The translations under genes were made by a program, and so were the position numbers. This document shows positions 1-8,554 of a stretch of DNA of 44,144 bases, one piece after another. Origin of the DNA: Bacteroidota bacterium (GTDB lineage Bacteria > Bacteroidota > Bacteroidia > B-17B0 > Aurantibacillaceae); NCBI GenBank assembly GCA_013816615.1, contig JACDED010000023.1, positions 1-44,144 of the forward strand. The letters run 5' to 3'. The stretch's first letter is position 1. Each line of letters begins with the position of its first letter. The notes under the pieces were generated by a model, which was not told the origin of the DNA, ran no database searches, and saw only the letters and a program-made list of their open reading frames with translations.

Positions 1-216
1 TTAAACGTTTAAATAAAAATAAAGCATATTTAACATCATTAACTAATCGCAATCACTTATTGTATAATTTAGAACACTAATTAGTATTAGAGGTAAAAGA
101 TAAAGATATTACAGATCTTAATTTTAAATTTCATCATCCCTGTTTTGTACCAGGCGATATTCCATGTATCCAATACAGGGGGCCAATGCCGCAATAATGT
201 TTTTAGGGAATTTAAA
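1..216. other. Intergenic start of window, no gene seen
   Basis: AT-rich, stop-dense in the frames I read. It opens with the palindrome TTAAACGTTTAA and contains a 6-bp inverted repeat (CCCTGT at 138-143, ACAGGG at 175-180) with a 31-nt loop. That repeat lies just past the stop of the minus-strand kinase but has no T-tract, so I do not call a terminator. Confidence 0.5.
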
Positions 217-1602
217 TTATAGATTTTTAAATTCTATTAGCATACTAAAGCCCTTATCATTGGTGTAATTTATGATGCCGTCTAACTGTTCTTCAACAAG
301 AACTTTAACTAAGTTCATTCCTAACGCTGTTTCTGCTAAAAAAGATGTTTCGTTATTGATGCCTTGTCCGTTATCTGAATAATAAAAACAAATTGTATTT
401 GCCTCGCTTGTTTTTATATTTATAGAAATAATAATGTTTTTTTCGAGATTGTGTTTTAATGAATTTGTAATCAATTCGTTTAAAATAAGACCAACTGCAT
501 TTGTTTGATCGATGTTAAGTGTTAAGGATGTTTCAATATCAATGTTGAATTTGTGGTTTTGATATTCAAAATTGCTTACAAGATCAGTAATATAGGTTCT
601 TAAAAGAATGTAATCAATATTATCTGTTTTGCAAAGCACCTCATGTACTTTTGACATCGCGTATAACCTGTTTTTTGTTTCTTGTAAGGCACTTATTAAT
701 TCTTTATTGGTTGATTCATTAATTTGAATATTAATAAGGCTAATGGTTGTTTGCAGATTGTTTTTTGCCCGGTGATATACTTCTCTTAATAATAATTCTT
801 TTTCTTTTAAAGAACCTTTAATTCTATCTTCATATAATCTTCGGCTTGTAATATCCTCAGAAATTGAAGTGCCGCCAATAACCTTGCCATCAGGGCTAAA
901 CAGGGGGGCATAGATTGTTTTTAAATAGGTTGTTTTGCCACTGAGTACAGATTTGTATTCGCCTTCATGCCTACCAATTCTTCCTTCCAACGCTTCTTTT
1001 AATGCAGCTAGTTGTTTTTGATCCTTAACATCAGTATGTGTTTTAACGTTACTGATCTTTTCTTTTGATGCACCTAAAATATCCATTAATACTTTGTTAA
1101 AAGCAGTAATATTACCTTCGGCATTAAAGTGCGCAATTCCTATTGGTGCTTTTTCAAAGATAGAGCGGAATTTTTCTTCACTTAATCTAAGTGCTTCAAC
1201 CGATTTTTTTAAAGCAGAAATATCTTTGGTTTGAGAAATAAAATATTTTGGTGTCCCATCCACATCTCTGATCAAAGCACAATTTATAAGAACATTAATA
1301 ACATGACCTTGTTTATGAAAATATCTTTTTTCAATTTCAAAACGATCAGCTTTTCCAGAGATCAAAAGCGCTGCATTCAAATTTCCAATATCAATATCTT
1401 CGGGATGGGTTATGGAATTGAACTCTTTTTGTAAAAGTTCTTCCTTATTGTAACCTAATATTTCACATAAATGAGTGTTAATTTTTATCCATTTACGATC
1501 TAATGATACTACAGCCATACCAATAAACGATTTATCGAATAATTGATTCATTTCAAATTCACTCAAAATAGGTTCTTGAGTTGGTGGTTCTGTAGGATTC
1601 AT
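217..1602 (-). CDS. PAS-domain sensor histidine kinase, HisKA_2 type
   Basis: A soluble two-component kinase with no membrane segment, so it probably senses a cytoplasmic or diffusible signal. In the numbering of the longer TTG-started frame, a first PAS domain spans about residues 25-140 and a second about 145-262 with its PAC end (GGTSISEDIT). The HisKA_2 dimerisation box is REVYHRAKNNLQ with phospho-acceptor H284. The ATPase part has the N-box NELITNSLKH and a DNGQG box at 417-421. The frame is open to a TTG at 1623, but the ATG seven codons in gives the natural start MNPTEPP, so I use 1602. No response regulator is adjacent; the cognate regulator must lie elsewhere. The family assignment is firm, the signal unknown. 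Confidence 0.9.
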   Translation of the reverse strand: MNPTEPPTQEPILSEFEMNQLFDKSFIGMAVVSLDRKWIKINTHLCEILGYNKEELLQKEFNSITHPEDIDIGNLNAALLISGKADRFEIEKRYFHKQGHVINVLINCALIRDVDGTPKYFISQTKDISALKKSVEALRLSEEKFRSIFEKAPIGIAHFNAEGNITAFNKVLMDILGASKEKISNVKTHTDVKDQKQLAALKEALEGRIGRHEGEYKSVLSGKTTYLKTIYAPLFSPDGKVIGGTSISEDITSRRLYEDRIKGSLKEKELLLREVYHRAKNNLQTTISLINIQINESTNKELISALQETKNRLYAMSKVHEVLCKTDNIDYILLRTYITDLVSNFEYQNHKFNIDIETSLTLNIDQTNAVGLILNELITNSLKHNLEKNIIISINIKTSEANTICFYYSDNGQGINNETSFLAETALGMNLVKVLVEEQLDGIINYTNDKGFSMLIEFKNL

Positions 1603-1653
1603 TTTGGATACTATACAAACCAAAAATACATATAATACGGGATTTTATTGTAA

Positions 1654-2217
1654 TTATTCTACAATAATATCATGTCTATATAAGAGATTTTCGAGGTCTT
1701 GTCGAAGAAATTTAGCCTTTTTGATATTATTCAGTTCAGGGTCTATAAGAAAATTTTTACTTGTCGTAAAATCTACTGTGCTCAGGTTGGTAGTATCAAA
1801 AAGAGATTCAAAAAGATCACAATTGGTAAAAGTACATTTAGAAAGATCGGCTTGTGTAAAATTAACGTTATTAATTCTACAATTCTTAAATGTGCTTTTA
1901 TTTAATTTCTTTCTGTCAAATGATGCGTAATCCAAAACGCAGTTCTCAAAATGCAATTCTAAAGCAAAATCAATAGCGCCTGAAAAATTAAGGCCTAACA
2001 ATTTACAATCGTAAAATGCAACATTTTGTAAACGGCTGTTCATCGTTTTTAAATTGCTGAGGTCGCAGTTCTTAAAATCACAATCCGAAAAACTGATATC
2101 GTTTAACCCTGGAAATACACAATTTATAAACTCGCAATTATCAAAACGTTCTCTTTCTTCTTTTTGAGAAGAAAAATCAATACTTCTTAATTGTTCTTTC
2201 TGTTTTAATTTTGCCAT
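1654..2217 (-). CDS. Pentapeptide-repeat protein
   Basis: Of 187 residues, roughly 20-155 are tandem pentapeptide repeats of the A(D/N)LXX class, here mostly F-x-N-C-x units such as 'FKNCDL', 'FENCVL' and 'FTNCDL'. They predict a right-handed quadrilateral beta-helix. There is no signal peptide or membrane segment, so it should be cytoplasmic. It ends in a short basic helical tail (KKAKFLRQDLENLLYRH). The upstream lipoprotein gene stops 2 bp before this start codon, so the two are almost certainly co-transcribed. Some pentapeptide proteins protect gyrase (Qnr, MfpA), but nothing here points specifically to that. Function is not assigned. Confidence 0.85.
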   Translation of the reverse strand: MAKLKQKEQLRSIDFSSQKEERERFDNCEFINCVFPGLNDISFSDCDFKNCDLSNLKTMNSRLQNVAFYDCKLLGLNFSGAIDFALELHFENCVLDYASFDRKKLNKSTFKNCRINNVNFTQADLSKCTFTNCDLFESLFDTTNLSTVDFTTSKNFLIDPELNNIKKAKFLRQDLENLLYRHDIIVE

Positions 2218-2219
2218 AA

Positions 2220-3116
2220 CTATCTTCCAAAACTATCGTAATAAGCTGACGCGTATTCTTCATACGATTTAATTAATGTAATATTTTTTATCTCAAGGTC
2301 AGTTAATTCTTTCGAAACATCGGTAGAAACTGGAATATACCATGAAATTTCAGAATCAAAAAAATAGCGCATTATTCTGTTCTTGAATGAATAACCATGA
2401 CGCGCATAAATGGTATTGCGCATTACTTCCAAATCGCGTTTATACATATTCTCAATATCCTTTCCTTGAAGGACGATGGCAGAAGCATTAAATTTCCCGG
2501 CTTCTTCCGTAATAAATTCACCTTCAAATTCGTTATTTGCGGCAGGATCATAAACACCATGCCTTCCTCCTAAATTTAAATTTTGTTGCGGATCATATTG
2601 AAATACTTTTTTACTTAAAGAGTAACTTCTTTTTGTAACAGCTAACTTTTTATCATTTGCTACCCATGTACCAGTTATTTTACCAGGTTGGGTAAAGATG
2701 GTAAATGTAAAAACACCATCATACTTATTGTTTCCGGGTTCTTTTGCCTCGCTTATATATAAATTATCTTTTTGAGAAAAATTGCCTTTAAACGGACGAT
2801 TGTTTCCTGCAACAACCGAATGGCCAAATAATTCTTCATCTACAATGGAATCTATGGAAACATTGATCCTATTAAAATAAGACGGTGCTTTTTTTGCATC
2901 TGAGACAACAGCTTCAAATTCGCCAACATAAAAACCAATAAGAGAACTAGTTTCAGTTAAAGGTTCAACAGCACTGTTATTAAGAGCCAATTTTCCTTCA
3001 TCAATTGCAGCTGTATCAATTATATGCATAGGTTGTTCTTCCGGTTTTTTTGCATCACCACAGGCGCTTATGCAAATTGCAAGAACGGAAAAATTAAAGA
3101 GTTGTTTTACTTTCAT
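2220..3116 (-). CDS. YARHG-domain lipoprotein
   Basis: A probable lipoprotein: hydrophobic leader MKVKQLFNFSVLAICISAC with lipid-attachment Cys19, then an acidic, Pro-rich spacer. The middle of the protein (about 60-175) is beta-rich ('GFYVGEFEAVV', 'FTFTIFTQPGKITGTWV') and resembles extracytoplasmic binding or lipocalin-like folds. The C-terminal 65 residues form a YARHG domain, with the namesake motif YARHG at 237-241 followed by FKNRIMRYFF and ELTDLEIKNI. This is a small domain common in secreted bacterial proteins of unknown role. The start overlaps the end of the upstream DUF2306 gene by 23 bp, and the pentapeptide gene follows after 2 bp, giving a three-gene operon. Confidence 0.85.
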   Translation of the reverse strand: MKVKQLFNFSVLAICISACGDAKKPEEQPMHIIDTAAIDEGKLALNNSAVEPLTETSSLIGFYVGEFEAVVSDAKKAPSYFNRINVSIDSIVDEELFGHSVVAGNNRPFKGNFSQKDNLYISEAKEPGNNKYDGVFTFTIFTQPGKITGTWVANDKKLAVTKRSYSLSKKVFQYDPQQNLNLGGRHGVYDPAANNEFEGEFITEEAGKFNASAIVLQGKDIENMYKRDLEVMRNTIYARHGYSFKNRIMRYFFDSEISWYIPVSTDVSKELTDLEIKNITLIKSYEEYASAYYDSFGR

Positions 3117-3759
3117 TTTTAAATTGATTTAAAATTATTATTTCTGCTATTACTAAATTTAATGTCCAGCCGAGCCAGGCAACAATTTGATAAACATCCA
3201 TTGGTTTTGGATGAAACAAAGCTACTAAAATATATTTCCACGCCCGTAAAGTTATTGCTGATAGTGCTAATGCAAAACTTCTGATCATCCATTTACGATG
3301 TGAAAGTACCTGTTTTTTAGTGATCTTCAAAAGCGCCAAAGCTGTAAATAATATCCAAAGGATGGATAATAAACAAAAAGCAATTTTTGAACTAATACCC
3401 CCATTAGCGTAAACACCAATAATGAAGCCTGAAGGCCCGGCTAAAAATAAAGTAACAATAACATACAGCCAGCCTAAGTGCTTATGAATAACAGGAAATT
3501 TAACTCTTATTTTTTTTGAGAATTGTGTAAAGCCTGCAAGCAAAACAAAAATGGCGCTAAATACATGAACAAAAAATGCAATGCGGTAATGGGTAAGATG
3601 AATATAACTTTGTTTGATGGCTAAAAAGGCTGCATCGGTTTTTATTGGGATATATTGCAAAGTGATCTTAAGCATTAACCAAAAAAAGAAAGTGTAAGCT
3701 AATAATACACTATAAATAAAAAATTTATTTTTTGATATGCCGGTTAAAAATGAAAACAC
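3094..3759 (-). CDS. DUF2306 integral membrane protein
   Basis: Very hydrophobic, 221 residues, with about six membrane segments (for example 15-32, 56-78, 92-116, 122-146). Conserved His residues sit at segment edges: 'YRIAFFVHVFSA', 'PVIHKHLGWLYV' and 'LSHRKWMIRSFAL'. The H-R-K-W-M signature and the HxxLG pattern are typical of DUF2306, a family often placed near cytochrome b561-like proteins, so haem or quinone contact is possible but not shown. The start codon is GTG; no ATG lies before the first membrane segment. Its end overlaps the YARHG lipoprotein start by 23 bp, implying translational coupling. Confidence 0.8.
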   Translation of the reverse strand: MFSFLTGISKNKFFIYSVLLAYTFFFWLMLKITLQYIPIKTDAAFLAIKQSYIHLTHYRIAFFVHVFSAIFVLLAGFTQFSKKIRVKFPVIHKHLGWLYVIVTLFLAGPSGFIIGVYANGGISSKIAFCLLSILWILFTALALLKITKKQVLSHRKWMIRSFALALSAITLRAWKYILVALFHPKPMDVYQIVAWLGWTLNLVIAEIIILNQFKNESKTTL

Positions 3760-3795
3760 TATTTATTATGTTTTTCCAAAGGGATAAAATATATT

Positions 3796-4119
3796 TTAGT
3801 ATTTTGATTTTAAACTCTCAAGTGTCAACTCGTATTTTTTCAGGTCTTCTGTGCTTAAATTAATGCCCGCACTATTTTGACCAGTATCACCTTCCATTAA
3901 AGGTGTAATGTTAACCGATACCCTGTAATAAACGGTTTTCATATTTGGGTATGTTTTTGAAAGTTGTGCCAGGGCTTTTTCCACCACTCCCGGCAAATGA
4001 ATAATATCTGTTGCATTAATAGCAATCACTTGTTCATTAGTAGATACATTATTTTTATCGATCACATTTAAAATGTCAAACTTTACTTTTTTATCATCGA
4101 TGATCATTTCTTTTTCCAT
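3796..4119 (-). CDS. Small conserved-looking protein of unknown function
   Basis: 107 residues, no signal peptide or membrane segment. It alternates short beta stretches (MIIDDKKVKFDIL, TVYYRVSVNI) with a helix (GVVEKALAQLSKTYP) and a charged C-terminal helix. I recognise no family. The start could equally be Met5 of the same frame (MIIDDKK). It lies 36 bp upstream of the GTG start of the DUF2306 gene on the same strand, so it may be the first gene of that operon. Balanced codon use and a sensible amphipathic pattern favour a real gene. Confidence 0.6.
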   Translation of the reverse strand: MEKEMIIDDKKVKFDILNVIDKNNVSTNEQVIAINATDIIHLPGVVEKALAQLSKTYPNMKTVYYRVSVNITPLMEGDTGQNSAGINLSTEDLKKYELTLESLKSKY

Positions 4120-4206
4120 AGTGCGTATATTGATAAACTAAGTTAACTTTTTTTATTTGCTTAAGCAATAAATTTACTTTTTTTGGGAAGGAAAATAAAA
4201 GAGATA

Positions 4207-6150
4207 TTAATTATTATATGGCCTTGCCTGTTTAAATAAAAAAACTCTTTTTTTATCGGGTATTTCAATTAACTTAAACTCTACATCCATGGCAAAATAC
4301 TTGTATTCCATAGCCGGCCAAAGTTTATATAGTTTATAAAAATGTTTTTTTATACTTTCCAATTGTAATGTTAACTGTTCTAATTCTTCTGAAGATAACA
4401 ATGATTTCTTGGGCGAAAGGGTGGAAAAACTTAACCAGTCTGCAGAACTATTCTTGTTATAAAAATCGCCCCATTCAGTATTCATGTAAGAGATCAATTG
4501 CTCGCAAACGGTTCCTGTTTTAGGAGCAACTACTTCTTCTTCGCCTTTTTGCAAATTTATTACAAAACCAACTTCATAATCGCGATACAAATTTTTAGTT
4601 ACGGCAACGCCATTTACAATTTCATTTTCAAATGCTGGGTGCACCAATACTGCCATGTAAACCGTTTCGTGCGCAATGTTAAAAAACGCACGTTCTTTAA
4701 ATGCTCTCACTGACCATAAGCTGGCCCATACTTTTTTTATAGCTGATTCAATTTTTTTTGACGTATCACCTACAATTCCTGTAGCAGATGTATAAAGCCC
4801 GGCTCCGTTAAAACCGGCGTCATCTTCACAATTTGAGGAAGAGCGGAAACGTACTTTATTTTTACCAAATTTTTGGTTGCATAAAACAGTTACATCTTTT
4901 AATAAGTTAGGATTGATGGGTGAATTCTTTATTTCACGCCTTATTTTTTTTAAACTTATTTCAATAAGACTGTCGTTTTTTAAAACAAGCGTGTCTTGTA
5001 AAAACTCTTTAATTAATTTACCGGCAACGGAATTATTTATATGTTTTGCATAATAATAAAACGGAATGGCAAAAGCATTTTCGGGTGTGGATAGAAGCTT
5101 TTCTCTGAATTTTATTTTTTTCAATTCCGCAAGATTGCAAGCCTTTGAACCGTAAATATTCTTTTGCTTGTAAGATAGATTTAACAGACCTGCAATGTAT
5201 TTTATGCTGGTATCTGATAAAAGTTTTATTTTTTTAGCTACTTTTTTAGCCGAAACATTACTTAAGTGATCGGTTAATTTAATACTTACTTTGTTTTCAT
5301 CTACGATTATTTCAACCAACTTATTATTAAAGCGCTTTAACGAATCGATCGAAAAGATATCTTTTTGCGCTGCACAAGGTGTTTTTCTGCCGGCTGTTAA
5401 AAGGCAGATATGGCTTAATGGTGTTTGAAATTGATTAGTGATAACAGCTTTGCAAACCGGAATCTCGTTAGAGTTTCCATTCAGGATCAAAATGTTGTTT
5501 GCGTAATTATTATTTTGTTTTAAAGAATCTGCATCAATAAATTTTAAAATACCGTTTGCTTTTCCTAAATAAATGGGTTGGTATGTTTGATTACTAAATA
5601 GCTCGTCACTTGTAAAAACCTTATGTTTTTGCTCGATCTCTTTTTTACGCCTTAATAATACGGTAGAATTAAGTAATATTTTAAATTGATCTTTTTTATA
5701 GAATGTATTCTGAACTTTTTCCACAAGTGTATTTATCAATTCATCACTTGGATCATCGGGCGTAGCAAATTGTAAAAAATAATTTTTAGTGTTTACATTA
5801 TAATTAAATGTTGCAAGTATATATTTTCTTGCCGGCGAGTTGCTGTAATTCTTTTGATTAAAATCCGACAGTTCTTCAAAATCACCTAATACATCGCTTG
5901 TAAAACGGTAATGCCATTTGTATTTTTTAGATTCGAGGTAATATAATGTTTTAGTGCTAAGAATGTACACAAGCTTAACACATTCAATACCATTAAAGTT
6001 TTTTGAAAGAGGATCGCCTTTTAAAAGATCAAAATCTTTCCTGGTTTCTAATTTTAATAAATAATCAGGTACTTTATTTTTTGTTTGCGCAATTGCTGAA
6101 GCAATAGAATAAATAAAGATCAAAAAATGAAATATAAACCTTTGTATCAT
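4207..6150 (-). CDS. Exported PEP/pyruvate-dikinase-like protein with glucan-water-dikinase domain order
   Basis: 647 residues beginning with a clear signal peptide (MIQRFIFHFLIFIYSIASAIAQ). Residues 25-200 form an unassigned N-terminal region. Residues 220-290 look like the swivelling phosphohistidine domain, with TPLSHICLLTAGRKTPCAA and candidate catalytic His247; this resembles the LSHVSVRARN-type motif of glucan water dikinases. Residues 330-647 are a PPDK-type ATP-grasp domain: YGSKACNLAEL (Lys336), RFRSSSNCEDDAGFNGAGLY (435-453), KKVWASLWSVRAF, NGVAVTKN, and the closing FLFKQARPY. The PEP/pyruvate TIM barrel of PEP synthase is absent. Family chemistry is ATP-dependent phosphorylation of an acceptor through phosphohistidine. 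The acceptor, and how ATP would reach an exported enzyme, are unknown. It stands alone, without glycan genes beside it. Confidence 0.85.
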   Translation of the reverse strand: MIQRFIFHFLIFIYSIASAIAQTKNKVPDYLLKLETRKDFDLLKGDPLSKNFNGIECVKLVYILSTKTLYYLESKKYKWHYRFTSDVLGDFEELSDFNQKNYSNSPARKYILATFNYNVNTKNYFLQFATPDDPSDELINTLVEKVQNTFYKKDQFKILLNSTVLLRRKKEIEQKHKVFTSDELFSNQTYQPIYLGKANGILKFIDADSLKQNNNYANNILILNGNSNEIPVCKAVITNQFQTPLSHICLLTAGRKTPCAAQKDIFSIDSLKRFNNKLVEIIVDENKVSIKLTDHLSNVSAKKVAKKIKLLSDTSIKYIAGLLNLSYKQKNIYGSKACNLAELKKIKFREKLLSTPENAFAIPFYYYAKHINNSVAGKLIKEFLQDTLVLKNDSLIEISLKKIRREIKNSPINPNLLKDVTVLCNQKFGKNKVRFRSSSNCEDDAGFNGAGLYTSATGIVGDTSKKIESAIKKVWASLWSVRAFKERAFFNIAHETVYMAVLVHPAFENEIVNGVAVTKNLYRDYEVGFVINLQKGEEEVVAPKTGTVCEQLISYMNTEWGDFYNKNSSADWLSFSTLSPKKSLLSSEELEQLTLQLESIKKHFYKLYKLWPAMEYKYFAMDVEFKLIEIPDKKRVFLFKQARPYNN

Positions 6151-6177
6151 TGAGTATTTAAAGATACAGATTTCGGT

Positions 6178-7134
6178 TTAAAGAGTAGATGGTAAAGTAA
6201 GGTCTTTTATTTCTGAACCACCCCATTCAACTACTGTAAAGCCATCACGTTTAAATGTTTCTATCTGTTGTTCTTTTACAATTGTATTTTCGTTTGTTTT
6301 TGACCATAACATGCACACGCGAAAAAGATGATCGGGCTTGGGATCAACAGAAATAGAAGCGTATTTATTGTATTCTTCATTAAAGATAAAATGAATGTAA
6401 TTTTTTTCATTCGCGTTCATGCGCGGACACCAGTAGGTAATATAATCTTCAATTTCTTGTGAGCTCAAGCCCATTAATTTTAATTTTTCTTCAAAAAAGC
6501 CAACAAGATCATTTTTATTAATTATAAATCCTGTACTAAAATCAAGTTTCTTCGTTTCAATATTTATTTTTCCATCCCAAAATAAATAATGATATTTTTT
6601 ATCTCCCATTTCTATCAGGCCATTTGGATTGGCGATAAAGTTCCAGCCATTACTGTATTGTGGGTAGGTAAATAAAAAGTCACCTTTAAGATCAAGCTTT
6701 ATAGAAACGTTTTCTTTTTGTTTACTATAAACATAGATCACCGGTTTATCAACCGTCATATTCATATTAGACGTTCTGAAATTTACCAGCATATCAGTAG
6801 CGTATCCGGGTTTTATTAAGATACTATCGGTGTATATTTCAAAAAATCTATTAGAATTAAAAAATTGGAAAAGGTATTTACCCGGCTTTACCTTAAGTGA
6901 GAACTTACCTTTTGCATCCGGTGTTTGAGTTTTACTTTTACCATTATAAGAAAACATAATAACGCTTTTTATTGGCTTGCGAAGCGTATCTATAAAAGTA
7001 AAATTAAACGCGGCTTCTGTTTTTGAAAGTGTATTGTCAGGAGCGGATCTGGTTATTATATAATCGGGGCCAAGCTTTTCAGCAAAAGATGTGATCGTTA
7101 AAAAAATTAAAATACTTAAAAATAGAGTTTTCAT
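6178..7134 (-). CDS. Exported protein with KPVIY...GFTVVEWGG conserved region
   Basis: About 318 residues. The frame extends to a TTG further upstream, but the ATG at 7134 starts directly on a signal peptide (MKTLFLSILIFLTITSFAEK). The next 100 residues look like a carboxypeptidase-regulatory or PEGA-like beta domain (PDAKGKFSLKVKPGKYLFQFF). From about residue 140 (KPVIYVYSKQKENVSIKLDL, then TYPQYSNGWNF, YHYLFWDG, YWCPRMNANEKNYIHF, GFTVVEWGGSEI) it matches a protein type that I recall as widespread in bacteria and archaea but without a named function. It starts 28 bp upstream of the dikinase-like gene's start on the same strand, so the two may be co-transcribed and both exported. Confidence 0.75.
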   Translation of the reverse strand: MKTLFLSILIFLTITSFAEKLGPDYIITRSAPDNTLSKTEAAFNFTFIDTLRKPIKSVIMFSYNGKSKTQTPDAKGKFSLKVKPGKYLFQFFNSNRFFEIYTDSILIKPGYATDMLVNFRTSNMNMTVDKPVIYVYSKQKENVSIKLDLKGDFLFTYPQYSNGWNFIANPNGLIEMGDKKYHYLFWDGKINIETKKLDFSTGFIINKNDLVGFFEEKLKLMGLSSQEIEDYITYWCPRMNANEKNYIHFIFNEEYNKYASISVDPKPDHLFRVCMLWSKTNENTIVKEQQIETFKRDGFTVVEWGGSEIKDLTLPSTL

Positions 7135-7253
7135 GTTTTTACGGTGTTGTTTATTAATAAGATGCAAGAACTAAACTTATTCCACAATAAAATAGAATTT
7201 TTTAGTTTTAAAATGAAAGGTCCGGAGAGGTTAAATGAGAATAAAAAATAGGT

Positions 7254-7757
7254 TTATGGAAGTTTAACCCACTTCATTCTTATTTTGGCACCGTTTAAAC
7301 GATTTTTTGGAGTTAATAGAAGTGTTTTGCCTTTTATTTCAAATTCACGTTTTAAAATAGCGCCAACGCTTTCGGGGTTTGTTGATGAAAGAATTTTGTG
7401 TTCTATTACATTACCTTCAATTTTACAATCGGCAAAATAAATAAGGTTATTACTATAATAATCTACAACAACTTTCATCCCACTGCTATCTTTTTTATTT
7501 AAATTAAAATCCTGATAATCTGCAGGCGTGATCTGAACCGCCACATGACCGGCCCCGTCAAATATAATATAACCAACATAGCCCATGCGACTTGTTTCTG
7601 TAAACCATTTCCCTGCCAGGGTATCGTATGCCTCATATTTATCAAGTATCCATAAACCTTTGAATTGTTCTTGTGTAATTGCTTTAGCTTTTTGGCTATG
7701 GCCATAAAAGAACACTACTAAAAATAATAAGCTGTAAAAAAGTTGTTTAGTTTTCAT
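7254..7757 (-). CDS. Exported lipocalin-like domain protein
   Basis: The frame reaches a TTG at 7805, but the ATG at 7757 begins a normal signal peptide (MKTKQLFYSLLFLVVFFYGHSQ), so that start is chosen. The mature part (about 145 residues) is beta-rich with the lipocalin-like opening F-K-G-L-W-I-L (compare GTWxL), then MGYVGYIIFDGAGHVAVQI and a closing KTLLLTPKNR...RMKWVKL strand. This fits the Lipocalin_5-type family, small extracytoplasmic barrels that may bind hydrophobic ligands. No ligand can be inferred. It is a single gene on the minus strand with a terminator from the upstream gene ahead of it. Confidence 0.7.
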   Translation of the reverse strand: MKTKQLFYSLLFLVVFFYGHSQKAKAITQEQFKGLWILDKYEAYDTLAGKWFTETSRMGYVGYIIFDGAGHVAVQITPADYQDFNLNKKDSSGMKVVVDYYSNNLIYFADCKIEGNVIEHKILSSTNPESVGAILKREFEIKGKTLLLTPKNRLNGAKIRMKWVKLP

Positions 7758-7814
7758 AACGGATCTTGAATAGTTTAAAGATAAAAATAATATCTGACCA
7801 AACAAATCAAAAGC

Positions 7815-7842
7815 AAAAAAGGCACGTGCTTAAGCACGTGCC
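7815..7842 (-). terminator. Intrinsic terminator of the glycine-zipper lipoprotein gene
   Basis: A perfect 22-bp palindrome at 7821-7842 (arm GGCACGTGCTT) is followed on the minus strand by TTTTTT. It lies about 70 bp past the stop of the glycine-zipper gene. Confidence 0.85.
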
Positions 7843-7911
7843 GGGGAATAAATTAAAGAAAAGTATGGTAATTTACCAGTAAACAAAGACAGTAAAGTCT
7901 TATTTAATATT

Positions 7912-8400
7912 TTATTTTACAGTTGATGTTTGCGCTGCTTTCTTATCCTTTGCATTACCAATTGCTGCACCGGCACCAGCACCAGCTGCTGCGCCAATTA
8001 AACCACCTACAACAGCGCCCTCACCTTTTTTACCATCAACAATAACACCTGTAACAGCGCCTACAACGGCACCTGTACCAGCACCTATCAAGGCACCTTT
8101 GGTTTTGTTATTCATTTTTTTCTTTTGTTCTGGTGTAACATTTGTGTTACCAGACGAGGTATTAGAGGTATTATTTGAAGAGTAGGAAGTAGAACGGCGA
8201 CGATCTTTTTCAGCTTCTACAATCTGATTCATTGAATCAATGCTGTTTTGTCTTTGTAAATTCGCGGTATTAATTGCATTTACCGAATTAATAGAATCAA
8301 TGGTTGAGCTTGCACGTTCTTCCGCGTCTTTTACTGCTTGTTTTTGGCCACATGAGCCTAGTAAAACAGAAAGAGCGATTATTGAGATTAAATTTTTCAT
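7912..8400 (-). CDS. Glycine-zipper lipoprotein
   Basis: 162 residues. The leader MKNLISIIALSVLLGSC has a textbook lipobox with Cys17. Residues 20-75 are charged and helical (repeated IDSINSVNAI / NSIDSMNQIVEAEKDRR), a possible periplasmic coiled coil. A Ser/Asn-rich spacer follows. Residues 103-150 form two hydrophobic Gly-zipper hairpins (GALIGAGTGAVVGAVTGVIV and GAVVGGLIGAAAGAGAGAAI) separated by a DGKKGEG turn, as in YMGG/OmpA-like glycine-zipper families associated with envelope integrity. It is transcribed alone and ends at the palindromic terminator just downstream. Confidence 0.85.
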   Translation of the reverse strand: MKNLISIIALSVLLGSCGQKQAVKDAEERASSTIDSINSVNAINTANLQRQNSIDSMNQIVEAEKDRRRSTSYSSNNTSNTSSGNTNVTPEQKKKMNNKTKGALIGAGTGAVVGAVTGVIVDGKKGEGAVVGGLIGAAAGAGAGAAIGNAKDKKAAQTSTVK

Positions 8401-8554
8401 AACTACGTTTTTTTTAAAGAATTCTTAAAATTCTTATTTATTGTAGAAAAAAGCATGCCAACAATCAAATGCCTGTTAACAAAGCGACGCGAAAGAATGT
8501 GGGAATTATGAGTGTAATAAATTAACTCTTCCTGGGCAATAATATCCCCAGTTT

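Noticed and set aside
4157-4168. TTGCTTAAGCAA palindrome behind the dikinase-like gene
   Set aside because: On the relevant strand it is followed by A's, not T's; a 12-bp AT-rich palindrome alone is weak evidence.
7499-7705. 68-codon minus-strand frame within the lipocalin-like gene
   Set aside because: Overlaps in another frame a gene with a clear signal peptide; a chance frame.
8532-8551. CTGGG/CCCAG hairpin followed by TTTTT on the plus strand
   Set aside because: No plus-strand gene precedes it, and on the minus strand there is no T-tract.
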